Positions 11,763-23,465 of a DNA stretch of 64,000 nucleotides are shown in pieces. The stretch spans positions 442,806 through 506,805 of the forward strand of contig CH002721.1 in assembly GCA_000149265.1 (NCBI GenBank). The letters run 5' to 3'. The position numbers and the translations under genes are program-made. This stretch comes from Ciona savignyi. Lineage: Eukaryota > Chordata > Ascidiacea > Phlebobranchia > Cionidae. How positions within the stretch are numbered: position 1 is the stretch's first letter; the number at the start of each line of letters is the position of its first letter. Below the pieces are notes generated by a model, which was not told the DNA's origin, did not search any database, and saw nothing but the letters and a program-made list of their open reading frames with translations.

Positions 11763-14700
11763 TCATTCGAGGGTCTTCTTCTTCATGAACTTGAGTTCGC
11801 CTTCGATCGCCGCCGTCCGTTTGCTGCGCGCCTCGCTCACCTGCAGACGGTGGAATTTGTGTGAGGCACTCCTTTTTTATCGGGGCAAGTATCGAACCTG
11901 ACACCAGGTTTGTTTTAAATGGTAATTTGTAAATCAATCGATTGCAATTGCCATTTGTGCACATAATATCAAGAGCTATGCACAGGTGGGTTGGAACGCA
12001 CTGCAAGAGTTGACAATACATTAACAATCAACAAACCCACAACCGCTTCAGACGCCTACCAATCATAGCTTCTCTTGCGTAGTAATGTAACAAAAATACG
12101 CGAATTAAGGGAATGTTAGAATACATTTGGGTAACTGGACAAAGGCTACGTTGAGTCGGTAACATACCAGTCTATTGGGATTTAATACATATGATATCAA
12201 CAGCTATGGACAGGTGGATTAGATTAGAACTGCTTTATACATAACGCACCGCATGAGTTGACAATGCTATTAACAAATTACAAAAAAATACCGGAGTTCA
12301 ATATAACCATAGTTATAACTAACAGCGAAGGATAAAACTAACACCCACATAGATGGCGCCAGTTAATTAAATTGACCTCTATGCGCGGCCAGATCTTACA
12401 AGTACTGCCCTCTAAGTCATGATAAGTGTTTTGCTGAGTAACAATGGTGGTGATTCCCCAATGTTTGTTTGGTTGAAAGCAGCATGTGTTATGCTACGTG
12501 CCGGTGTTCTCGTTTAGCTGTAAAGTTTTGTAATCGTGGAGCAGTGCTTTGTTTAATAAGGGTGTTAATTGTGCATCTGCTAGCTGTTTTGTTGGGTGAA
12601 AGTCCCCGATGTACGGAGAGGTACCGGTTTAAAAATGTTAAGTCAAATGCTCGATGGCTTTGAGAGTAGGGTGCAGATCTCGTCTTTACTTTTTAAATAT
12701 GAAAAAAATCTTAAGGTGGCTGCGGCAGAATTTTGGGTGAAATCGCTTTTGTGGGATAAGTTTATATTAAAGAGATATGGAAAATAGTTGGTGACAAGTT
12801 TAATCAAAGCAAGTGCATTAATCAAGAACCTGTTCAACGAACTTTGCTTCTTATAGCGGAGAGATTCGATTTGTGTATTGACGGCGCCAAACAAGCGACG
12901 AGCTCGGTATAAATAGAACCGGATTGAAATACCGGGTTCTACGAAAACACATTGTTCGTAAAACGACCGCAAAGTTGTATTTGACCGGCCATGAACCCAG
13001 ACAAGCGGAGAATCCGATGGAATGAGTTTATAACGTATAATACAAGAGGATGGGTTGAGAATCTGCACTATCGACGGCGAGTAGTAATTGCTGCGGCGTA
13101 TCAAACAAGTTTCGAACCAACGATGGGCTGGGCACAAGGAACGTTTAAGCCGGTATATGTATCGGTCGCGCTAACCAAACGAACTCTCTATTTTTTACTG
13201 AGTTCAGTTTCGATCTCATGATGGGCTCATCACTCAGTCCGTTTCTTTATATATGGAATTGGTATCTGAACCGGACGCGTTAACCATTCGGTCACACTTT
13301 CCCCGTTACACCATTAACCCATTACTTGTTCCCGGTTATTCCACAAAATAAATAAAAAATCTAATAAATTAAAGAAAATAAATGAAGTGATAAACTTATA
13401 TCAAAAATAAAATCTTTAATTTGTGTTACTTTGTAGACCAGGTAATCACTTTGTGCATTATTATAGAAACGTACCGTTTGCCGATTACCGGTTAACGTAC
13501 ACAAAAGGACCAAGTAAGAGCGATTTCAGAGCCGATATACTAGCTCGAAACTCTACAAATAAAACGGCAGTTGAACCGTATACAGCAGCGGTTCTCAAAC
13601 TTTTTTTAAAAAATTACGCAACGGTCCCTAGCATTTTTTTAAATGACTCACGGTCCCCTCAAAAATAGGGAAGTAAAACGAAAAATTTAGCAACGTTAAA
13701 ATTCTAAAACATATTAAACCGGATGCACGGCTTAAGGAAAAACGAGACGCCTTTGACCTTGGCATTTTTTTGAATGTTTACTCCTACTATAATAGGAGTT
13801 GTACTATTTCCTACTATAGTAGGAGTTCTGTACTTTTAAATTGCACTAATGTGACACATCAAAAAGCTTCTTGTGATGTCGTAAATACCTATGTAGCCTG
13901 TAAGCTTTCAAGACAAATTGTGTTTGTTAAGTTGATTGGAAGAAAAGTTGCGTAAAAACTTAATTTTACACAATTTTTTTTCTTCAAGAGCGTCGTTTTA
14001 ATTTTTTGGAAGGTGCTTCGCGGTCCCAGAAAATTGTCTCGCCGTCCCCAAAAGACCGCGGACCCCAGTTTGAGAACTGCTGGTATAAAATGAAGAGATA
14101 TTTGCTTAATGGATCAGTGTTAATTGCGATTTGTCTTGTACTAAACATGATGACGTAATTGCTCTCTAAAATAATATTCAAAGTGGTGAAACGTACAGTG
14201 CTGTGTAACAAACCCAAATCAAAGGAAAAATCGTGTTAAAATTGTGTCGGGAATTAGTGTTAAAAAGCACTCGGTGCTGTATACGTACAAGTAATGCAAT
14301 CAGCATGTCGGGTGAGGCTGACAGTTGTCCGGGAATCTTTGCCTTGTGTTGGAGGAATACGTCAGTCCGGGTGGTTAGACTGGTAGTTTGTCGGAACTTC
14401 ACCCGAAAGTTTACGGTTCGGAACCAGCCGCTCAGTCCATGTCCTTGGGCAAGGCACTTAGCAAACGATGGCTTTACAAACAAAAACGGGAAACTCTTAA
14501 AGGGGGAAAGAAGGGAACTGCTGACTAAAATTATGGGAACTAATTCTAACCCAGCTTAAAACATTGTTTTCAAGCGTAAATTCAACCCTAACTTTAACCA
14601 CAGCCATTGCATTGACTATAACGCTCTAATCTTCATTTTGGTGTGCAGTTTCCCTTCTTTTAATTCTCGCTAAAATACTACGCATTGTAATCAAATCAAT

Positions 14701-17700
14701 GTAATAACTAAGATAACTAGAATGCGAGCACGAGGTAAGCTACCTAACCTGATTTGTTTAGTATATTATCACATTAGCATATTATCCAGGAACAAAAACA
14801 CATATATCGGCCAAAACCTCCCACCTTTTCGCTGCTCATGACCGATCTACGTAACGTGCTGCGACGAAGACCTTTCGGCGTCACCGGTTGTGTGGTTTCA
14901 ACCATCAACTGGGTCGCTAAAAATTGCTGCGAAATACAAGAGACGTTGTTTATTAGTTTTTTATCACACATATTATTTTTGTCCGTTTTTCTTTTTCTTT
15001 CCTTTTTTTACTTTGTTTTTTATTTACCGAGCCAAGTTTCAACCCCATGATGGACTAGGAAACATGACCGTTTTTGTATAGAAGTCTGTAAATGTATCGG
15101 TCACGCTAACCATTCAGCCACTTTGTTTATCAGTTTAAGTTCCCCTTCACTCACCGCCACTTGGGCCATGACGTCATTCTGCATCTCTAGCGCCATCTTG
15201 TAAACGTCATGTTCGTGGTTGTTGTACATGAGAGCGTTCTGGAACATCAGCATAAGGTCGCGCTGGAAGTCGCTAGTCGTGCGCACCTGGGGTAAAAGTA
15301 TCGTGTGAAGTGACGTTCCAAGCTCTCTTTGTAAGTAACAGCAAAAATCGGTTTATGAAGCAATTAATGAGAGTTTTAAAACAACAAAGCGTGATTTTCT
15401 AGTTCTTTATTCAACGCTGAATTGACATGGGGTTAGGTTAAATTAGATATGGGCAAACTACGGCCTGTATGCAAAGTCTAGAATAAAGACCCTACTAGCC
15501 GGATGTTATCGACATATTGCAAGACTAAATAGCGATGTCACAGCTAAATTATGACCGTACAGCAACATTTGTGGTCGCTAGACGCAACAGTGCTTTTAAT
15601 TTCTAAGTATTGTACCGTATTTTTTATCAACAGTGACAAACTATGTGAGTACCGGCTCAATCACTGGCCCGCCAGTTAAAGAATAAAATAATTTTGGCCC
15701 ATGATTTAATAAGTGTGGCCACCCCGGAGTTAGATACGTCACCGGGTATTCCCCCACTTACCACTCCGGTTTCCAAGTTCTTTTTCAGCGTTGCAAGATC
15801 CATGGCCCGATACACGGTGTCGGAATAATTGGGCGCAATATCGTTCGTCACCGGCTGAAGGAACAAACTGGCGTACCTTCACAACACATATTGTTACAAA
15901 ACAATGGTGATTGAGGTGTTTATGACGTCATACCGATGGCTGGCGACTTGTTTCCACAGGATCATTATTGATTTCTTCCACGCTCGGTTATGCGATCCGA
16001 CCTCGCAATCCATGTCACTTCTGCCAAATTCAATTGTTTTTTAGATTAACCGGTCAGCCAACCAACCAACCAAAGAGTTTCTGTTAAGGCAATCAACTAG
16101 CCAACATACCAACCAATAAGTCAGGCAATCAACCACGCAATCAGCAAGCGAACTAACTCCCAATCAGCCATTAAACGAGTGTGCTGGCTCGAAACTGGTC
16201 CCTAGCTATTTGGTTACAACCACAAGTGTCCTTGGGCAAGGCACTTTACAGGCATTGCCTGAACCCAGCAGATTAATGGGTTCTATCAAATTAAGGGAAC
16301 GTGTGTATCATACACAACACACTGCAATAGTTCCGGTAACCCGACGGTGGGTGCGAAGTGATCTGACGATTGCCCGTGTGTTAACCCCCTTGGTTTTCCC
16401 ATTCAAGGGGATAAACATTAATATCCTATCCTATTCCCCCCACAAGCATTCTTGAGCCTAGATACTTTCTAGTTGTACTCACGCGTTAGAGAGGGCAGGA
16501 CTAGTGGGGAAACTATCGATATATGGGGTGCTGGGTTGACCTGGGTAACCTGTGAGGTTAAAATGCTTGTGAAAAACATAGTTGGAATCTGTAACATAAC
16601 CCACTTAAGGATAAGTATGGGAGCAAGTACAACTGCCAATCTGCAGCAGGACTGACCATCAGGTGAAAGGTGGTGGGATCAAAAAACTGGCCACTAGCTA
16701 GTTGGTTGTGTCCTTGGGCAGGGTACTTAGTGGTTATTGCCTGAATCCAAAGCTTAATGGCTGATCAAAACTTGGAACAACATCCTTATTATAATTAACG
16801 CACTTGCAACATCACCAGTGCGACACTAGTTAGTATAAGTTAACCTTATGTTATAACTCCTACATTTTCCCATCTTCACAGATGCTATCCTATATCACAA
16901 GCATGAAGCAATCCATCCTTGTAATCATTATAAACGCGATGGACTTAAGGTTTGGTGAGTCAACGCAGCAAAAATATCCAAAAAATATTACTCACTAAAG
17001 TTGGAGTCGTCTAACTGACTGGAATCGGTCAAATCTCCGACAGAAGCGCTGAGGTTTGAAGTGGCGTCGTCTTCAATTTCTTCATATTTTGTAATCTGTG
17101 ATGGCATATGGTGTAATGCATTAAGTCGAATATTTGATTGCAATTAACCTAACAAAAGATCAAAGGTCGAGTTTATAACTTAATTTTTTTTAGTTATAAA
17201 AAGGTAATAACATTCTTTAGACGCAGGTTACCTAGGGTTACAAATGTTGGTTTTAAAGTATTCAGTTCGCAAGCATTTGCCTACCGCTGGTATCCAATAG
17301 GATAAGATAGGATATTCATGTTTATCCCCGTGAATGGGAAAACCAAGGGGGTTAACACACGGGCAATCGTCAGATCACCTCGCGCCCATCGTCGGGTTAC
17401 CGAAGCTATTTCAGTGTGTTATGTATGATTTACACATTCCTTCAATTTGGTAGAACTGATTAATCCACTGGGTTAAGGCAATGTCCGTTAAGTGCCATGC
17501 CCAAGGAAACAACCGACAAGCAAGCGACCAGTTTTGAACATGAAACCTTGTGGTTAAAAGGCGACACACTAAGCCACTACACTAATCTGTCGGACTAAAG
17601 ACACAGAAGTAGACATTTTTAAACTGTGGTTAAAGCAGACAATATTCTACCTCATTTAGACCAAAACGAGAGAAACAACAATAATATACCAACCGGAGTA

Positions 17701-20700
17701 TCTTGTTCCAGTGTAGATAGTCCTGAGTCCTGGGATTGAATTAGGGAATTCCCCAATGAAGAATCCGACTCAGTAAGCTCGGGTAAGTTGGTTGGATGGG
17801 CGAATACATCCTGGGTTTTAGCAGGACTTCTAGAAGCTTCTGAACCCAAGTCACTCGTTTCTGCTTTCACTGCAGTCTTTGTGTTTTCGGATGAAGTTAA
17901 AGTTCCAGGATCCTCATGAGTTTCAATAGTGGTTTGACATGGAACACTGTCTTGTGTGACTGTGGTGAGTTCCTGCTTCATGTCCAGCACAACTTCTTTG
18001 ACTTCAGATGCACGATGCAACGATGTAACATCTGCATCTGTTGTTTCGTGTTCATTGCCCTGGTCGGCCTGTGTGGAACATGATGAGTAGTTTATTTCAC
18101 AAACCCCAATTCAATAAAAAAATAAAGCACATTAAAAAACAGGTTAATAAAAAACTGTACAATAAAAGCTATCAATGTTAATAAAACAGGCAGAAAAAAG
18201 AAAACCCAATGAAAAAGGGGTTGGTTTACTTTGAGAAATGGGAGTTGAAACTTTATAAAAAGAGAATTGATACTTTATTTAAACCAGGGGGTAGCTGGGT
18301 AGGTTATTACAGGGTGGCCAATTAAAAGGAACTTTATGGTAGATTACTAATGTAGCCAGGACTGCAATTAAGCATTTTTTGCCAAGCCTGGCTTTAATGG
18401 TTAACCTAACACCATAGCGATGTGTCTATTATATTGAACACACTGCAATAGCTTTGATAGCCTAACTGTAGGCTTAATATTATTTGAACTGGATCAAAAA
18501 ATGTTTTCTTTCCCATGCCCAGGGTGAACAAAATCCAACCACCTTAATATCAGCAGCAGGAATATCTTCCTCACTTGGTTTTGCTTCATCAACATCTACT
18601 AAAAATGAGGTAAAAAAAACAATAAAATCCTTAAATAATTTTTCGAAAGATTATTGGAAAATTAAATAAGGGTTTAAAAGATCACAATATACATTGGTTA
18701 GGGATGCCTGCCCCACAATCAAGTACCGATTTGATTAGTAAATGATTCGTTATAATGTTTGGATTCTAACGATTTCGATATTTTTTATTTTAGTTTGATT
18801 TATAATTGGAAAAAGTAGTAATTTTTTTAGATTACAGAAACATGGACTGCAAATTATTCCATCAAACATACATGATACATGCAATTTAATTTTGCTTGTT
18901 AAATAGTTTAAAAATGATTTTTGCTTGCTGTCTTAAGTCTTTTCATTAGAGATTCGAGGTTAAAATTCTGGATTAAGAATTACTGATTCTATATTAATTC
19001 TAGACACTTATTTGGATTCGAACATCCTAAGATTGCTTCATTAGCATGGTAAATAGCAAAGCAAAACGTAGAAAACTTCATTACACAACAATCCTTAAAA
19101 AAGCGTTAATCTTATGGATAGAAAACAAGAAGATTAATAAAATAAAGTATTTTTGTATACACTTTAGCTACGTAACTTTAATTCAATTCTTGCCCAATGT
19201 CACTTACTTTTACTGTGCAATTCCTCTACTTCATTTACATCTGCAACATTTTCAATGCTTTGTACCAGACTATCGAAACTAACCTAGAAATGGAAGGAAT
19301 TTGTAAACATCCACGGTGCAGGTTTTATTTATTTCACGCCTTTTTGTTACGGTAAGCTAGATAACAATGATTAATAATTAGAAAAGATAGAAAAAAAGAG
19401 GAAAAACAACTGTTTTATGATTTCATGTCAAATCATTTAATATCTTACAACAAAACAAGACATAGACGTCGTTAAGTAAATCCTTACATTATCAACAGTT
19501 GTGGTGACTTCTTCATTTTGAGGTGGTTTTGGCAGTTCATTTGCGTTTGTATCTGGTTCAGCAGGGTTTCTTTCCTGTTAGACGATTTCGTTTTTTATCA
19601 ACTTATAAATAAATAAGAAATTACAGTGGTTTAGTCCATATGTCAGGGCATTGGGCTGCCAGTTAAAATGTGGTGGGTTGTAAACTTTAGCTAGAAGTAG
19701 AAGGTTGTGTCAAACTGGCTCACGGGCTGTATGTTGCTCATGCCTGAACTAACAGGTTGATTTGAATTTGAGCAAAATACGAACTAACCTCCTCTACATC
19801 CATAGAATGGAGGGGTGTTGTGTGGGGAAGAATGGGGGTGACTACATCTTGTGGCTCAGTGAGGTTGGGTTGGTCAATTTCATTCACTGCGAATACAAGG
19901 GTAACAGTGGCGAAATGCTTGAATTAAAAGTTTTAATGTCAAACTACAATTAGTTTATTAGTAGGGCATATTAGCTTCTGTGGTGGCAAGGAGCGTTGCA
20001 TGACACTATATAAACAATTATTGTCACGCCACTTTATAACCATTACGCCATTAATTTTTACCCATCTGTAAATTATTGACTTTTCTAGAAACCAAACTGT
20101 TTTGGAAAAGTAAAGTCTTCGCTCACAATGGCGGAAATTATATAAAAAATTAGCAAGTAGTTGAGCAGCAGAAAGAAAGATTATAGAAAAACCTGAAACA
20201 CGATCGGGAAGATCAGGTTTCTGTTGTGCGGACTCCGTTTCCACATCTTTGCTCTGATGCTCATTGTTCTCTGGAGAGGTTGGAGGAGGACTCATCTTGG
20301 GAGCTTCCTCTTCTAGTTTACTATGGTGGTAACATAATGATAAGATTGCTGGGAGTATCAGCTGGTTTCGATTCCACCACCTTTTGATTATTGGTCCAAG
20401 TTGCTACCAATGAGCTAACCAGCCAAACGTTTGAACACACGATAACTTTTCAACTGTTTAGTAAAACATAGTAAAGTATATTTTAAAACACAGTAAAGTT
20501 AAACATTTCATCTGTGTGTTGTTTAGCGTAAACATTCCAATTTAGCTCCATCATTCTGCTGCTACAGTTAACAGATTTTGATAATGGTTGATGGATATAT
20601 ATGTTACATCACAAATCTGATACTCGTAGCAGCAGTATAGAACAATTTGAAACAAAAAAGAAATACCAAACCTTTCAGGGCTTTTTAGGATTTCATCCAA

Positions 20701-23433
20701 TTTGTCATCTAATTCCCCAGCCATTATCTGGATTTGCATACAAATTATTTTTAATAAACTATTACGGTGCATGAAAAGTACATAAAGAATATTTAAATAG
20801 GTGAATAAAACACTCACTAAGTGCATAAAACATAATATTGATGATGAACTGTATCTAATTAACATCCTGCAACAGCTCTGGTAACAGAATGCAGGGTAAT
20901 CTGACGATTGGAAGGTTAACAGTGCAACCTAAGGTTTGGCAGTCACGAGAGAAAATAGTTTAGTCAGATTAAATAGACTTGAAATAAATGATCAATTACA
21001 GACCGTTGCTCGGAATTAACTAACTATTTACACCCTTGGTAGAAAAACAGTCTTAACTTACTATGACATAAAAATCTGATAACACCATGTAAAATCATAA
21101 ACAATGTACCAGTACTTATATTTTTTTATTTTTTTTATATATATATTTTTTTTTATCTATTAAAACCAGTAGGTATTCTTTCAAACTAAAATAACAGTGA
21201 TGCAATTTTAAGGTTGCAGTGCCATTTCTAGTGGAAGTCTAAACATTGCATGAACCAATTTAATTCTGCGTTCACCTGTTCAACTGTCGATTTGAGTTTC
21301 CTGTATTTGCTTCGCTCGACGCGGATCTGTTTCTTCAACTCCTCGATCCGTTCCTGGGTCAACCTCCTCACCATGGATTCGCTCATGGAGGATCCATGTG
21401 AAGAGCTGGATGTGGTGGATTCTCCCGACTCCGTTCGCTCACCTCTTTTCCTCCTGAAGGAAAGAAGATTATTTAGTTTGGCGGTTTAGGGGACGCCTTT
21501 GGACCGAAAGGTTGCAGGTTCGAAACTGGTCGCTAGCTAGTCGGTTGTGTCCTTGGGCAAGGCACTTAACGGACATTGCCTGAACCCAACGGATTAATAG
21601 GTTCTACCAAATTGAAGGAACGTGTCTAGCATACACAACACACTGCAATAGCTCCGCTAACCCGACGATGGGCGCAAGGTGAACTGACGATTGCCCGTGT
21701 GTTAACCCCCTTGGTTTTCCGATTCAAGAGAATAAACATGAATATCCTATATCCCCCCTATATAAGATGAAATAAGTTCGCAACCTTAAAGCTTTATTCA
21801 AGATTACGGCTATGCATTTGGTTACGCTGTATAAAAGTGAATAATCGCAAATTCCCACAAGAGTAAAAATACCAAAACTCTACTACAGAGTTTTTATATA
21901 TGTTTATTAATTTGTGTATACTAGTTTGCTTTTTACATGGGTCTAAACAGATTCATTTGAAAACCTAACTGGGCTACACAACTACACAAGTCCGGCCCGT
22001 TGGTCTAACAGTTAAGCCCGTGTGTTAACCCCCTTGGTTTTCCCATCCACGGGGATAAACATGAATATCCTATCCTATCCTAAGTACTTAAATAAACATA
22101 TTTATATATGTAAAATATTCACCTTGGAGTTTCAGCTTGCTCCACACAGTGCTGAGTACTGCTGAGCGCAATGTTTGGTGCTGAACCAGTCTGGAGGACG
22201 ATCTGGCTCACCTAGTGGTCGTAACATGCGGCTGACGCTGCCAGACCTATTTAAACCAAAAACACAAAAATCAGTGTACAGAACACAATTTTCGATAGAA
22301 TGCTGCATAAAAAAAACTCGGCCGAATAACTTTATTGTAATTGGCTTCATCCAAGGTCAGGGATGTGGTTTCAGAATCAAAATTCAAATTAGGATAGGAT
22401 AATTATGTTTATCCCCATGAATGGGAAAACCAAGGGGTTTAACACACATGTAATCGTCAGATCACCTTGCACCCATCGTCAGGTTACCAGGGAGCTATTG
22501 CAGTATGTTGCATATAATACACACGTTGCTTTAATTTAGTATAACCCATCAATCCGCTGGTTCAGGCAATGTCCGCTGGGTTGTTGGGTTCAGGCAATGT
22601 CCGCTACGTGCCTTGCCCAAGGACACAACCGACTAGCTACCGACCAGTTTCGCACCTGCAACTTTTCGATTGAAAGGCGACGCACTTAACCGCCAGACTA
22701 ACCGGCCAGATGAATTCAATTAAATTTGAAAATGATTTTGATTCTACCAATTTAAAATTAAATGCTTGTAGTGGAGACAATTGAATTTTATTTATTTATT
22801 TTTGATCAAAAATTTAAAAAAAAATATAAATTTTTTTATCAGGTTTCCCTCATTTCATATGAAATTTAAACCGTTGGATTGGCTTCACTAATCTGCAGAA
22901 AAGGTGGACAGAAAAACATACTACAGTGATTTTTTGGCTGCATATGACGACAACTTGCTTCAGAGCAAAACGGTCGCTAACGCAACCGCATGATGATGGT
23001 GGCATAGGTAGTCAGGTAAGCGGGGTTCCACTGTATATCTTGAGCGGGACGGTTAATTTTTTAATTAACTTGAGCGGGTCAGGTTATAACACGAGCGGGA
23101 AGGGGTATATCATTGTATAACCCGCTTCCTTCATGATATACCCAGACTCTGTCCCACTCGAACTCGTGTTAATGAAAACACCCCTTCGCCCCTCCTCCTA
23201 CGGTCCCGCAGAATAGTGTGTTGTCCTGTCACGTTGTTCCGCAAAAGAGTGAGTCGCAGATTAGTTAGGCCCATTGAATTAACATTTATGCGAAACTCGC
23301 TTGAGTTGATATATAGAATAAAGGTCAGCAATGTAGTGACTACCCAAACATACCAGTGCTGGTCGCCAGTGTGCAAAACATAGGATGCAATTGCCAGTTT
23401 CTCTCTGGTCGACCATTCTCGATCAGGGTTCAT
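11763..23433 (-). CDS. BRD8: BRD8 orthologue: bromodomain subunit of TIP60/NuA4 complex
   Basis: Coding exons found: 23433-23354, 22246-22123, 21453-21276, 20727-20672, 20320-20193, 19886-19789, 19574-19488, 19283-19208, 18598-18543, 18068-17694, 17095-16996, 16020-15934, 15876-15762, 15286-15155, 14926-14825, 11840-11763 (TGA). Exons 1-2 carry the SANT-like BRD8 N-terminus (REWSTREKLAIAS; GEPDRPPDWFSTKHCAQQY). Exons 3-4 carry the coiled coil (RIEELKKQI). The middle exons are acidic and Ser/Thr-rich as in BRD8. The bromodomain spans 16020-15155. The last exon matches the BRD8 basic C-terminus (IEGELKFMKKK). BRD8 reads acetyl-lysine within the nuclear TIP60 histone acetyltransferase complex. 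Problems: a 1-base frame break in exon 2; one small exon before the bromodomain and one before the last exon are not found; the donor of the 18068 exon is uncertain (17694 fits the frame). Confidence 0.88.
13196..13300 (-). repeat. Short tRNA-like repeat, decayed
   Basis: The minus strand reads GTGACCGAATGGTTAACGCG, then GTTCAGATACCAATTCC, and a B-box remnant near 13215. It is the same family as 60064-60183. Confidence 0.5.
13586..14082. mobile_element. hAT-type MITE in BRD8 last intron
   Basis: Terminal inverted repeats CAGCGGTTCTCAAAC (13586) and GTTTGAGAACTGCTG (end 14082), a typical hAT-like terminus. Flanks GTATACAG and GTATAAAA look like a worn 8-bp target duplication. The inside has no transposase and includes two small palindromes with CCTACTAT.ATAGGAG near 13780-13830. 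Non-autonomous, about 497 bp. Confidence 0.8.
14365..14680 (+). repeat. SINE head fragment followed by family C repeat
   Basis: 14365-14475 has the promoter-side features of the SINE (GGTTAGACTGGTAG; GTTCGGAACC; TCCTTGGGCAAGGCACTTAG). From about 14490 it runs into the family C repeat (GGGAACTAATTCTAACCC, later a C/T-rich end). It lies in the last BRD8 intron. Confidence 0.5.
15018..15125 (-). repeat. Short tRNA-like repeat, nearly full length
   Basis: On the minus strand: GTGGCTGAATGGTTAGCGTG (A-box region), GACCGATACATTTACAGA, then GGGGTTGAAACTTGGCTCGG (B-box region) and an A-rich end. It lies directly downstream of the BRD8 exon ending at 15155, so it is intronic. Confidence 0.7.
15155..16020 (-). 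other. BRD8: BRD8 bromodomain exons
   Basis: Three exons (16020-15934, 15876-15762, 15286-15155) join in frame. They read WKKSIMILWKQVASHR, then YASLFLQPVTNDIAPNYSD with YRAMDLATLKKNL, then FQRDLMLMFQNALMYNNHEH. The ZA-loop PV..D.AP..Y and the MYNN acetyl-lysine-binding Asn are intact, so the fold and ligand pocket look functional. The order and spacing match human BRD8 bromodomain 1. Confidence 0.92.
16186..16452 (+). mobile_element. tRNA-like SINE copy (BRD8 intron)
   Basis: Contains TCGAAACTGGTC, CCTTGGGCAAGGCACTTTAC, AACCCAGCAGATTAATGGG, the CACTGCAATAG..CCGGTAACCCG core and the GGGGATAAACATTAATATCC tail. The tRNA-like head is mostly lost. A further worn fragment follows at 16660-16800. 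Confidence 0.75.
17288..17600 (-). mobile_element. tRNA-like SINE copy (BRD8 intron)
   Basis: Near full-length inverse copy: tail GGATATTCATGTTTATCCCC at 17305, core CACCTCGCGCCCATCGTCGG, and head near 17540-17595 with changes in the A and B boxes. Confidence 0.8.
21500..21770 (+). mobile_element. tRNA-like SINE copy (BRD8 intron)
   Basis: Contains GAAAGGTTGCAGGTTCGAAA (B box), GTCCTTGGGCAAGGCACTTA, the core, and the AAACATGAATATCCTAT tail. The A-box end is cut. Confidence 0.8.
21985..22082 (+). mobile_element. Internally deleted SINE: head joined to tail
   Basis: The first roughly 30 bases are the SINE head (GTCCGGCCCGTTGGTCTAAC) joined directly to its tail (CCCGTGTGTTAACCCCCTTG, then GGGGATAAACATGAATATCC). 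About 200 internal bases, including the B box, are gone. Confidence 0.75.
22123..22246 (-). other. BRD8: BRD8 exon 2 with 1-base frame break
   Basis: The frame set by exon 1 runs through RPPDWFSTKHCAQQYSAL and then meets a stop. The frame needed by exon 3 (RKRGERTESG) runs back through VEQAETP. The two meet at ACTGTGTGGA (22141-22150), where one base is in excess: the exon is 124 bp, and 123 would keep the frame. The residues on both sides fit BRD8, so a sequencing or assembly error is the simplest reading. Confidence 0.75.
22390..22708 (-). mobile_element. tRNA-like SINE copy with internal duplication
   Basis: Full-length inverse copy between BRD8 exons 1 and 2. A 27-30 bp unit around GGTTCAGGCAATGTCCGCT is duplicated at 22558-22610. 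The head shows recognisable A and B boxes. Confidence 0.8.
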
Positions 23434-23465
23434 ATTAAAAACAACTAGGGGAGCTCTGCAAAGGA
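23434..23465 (-). promoter_or_regulatory. 3' splice site just upstream of BRD8 start codon
   Basis: On the minus strand CTTTTCCTTTGCAG ends about 28 bases before the BRD8 ATG. It is a strong pyrimidine tract plus AG. It implies either an unseen 5' UTR exon or spliced-leader trans-splicing, which is common in Ciona. Confidence 0.5.

Noticed and set aside
12643..13137. 164-codon minus-strand ORF in the last BRD8 intron
   Set aside because: No recognisable family, no splice context, and it overlaps repeat-rich sequence.
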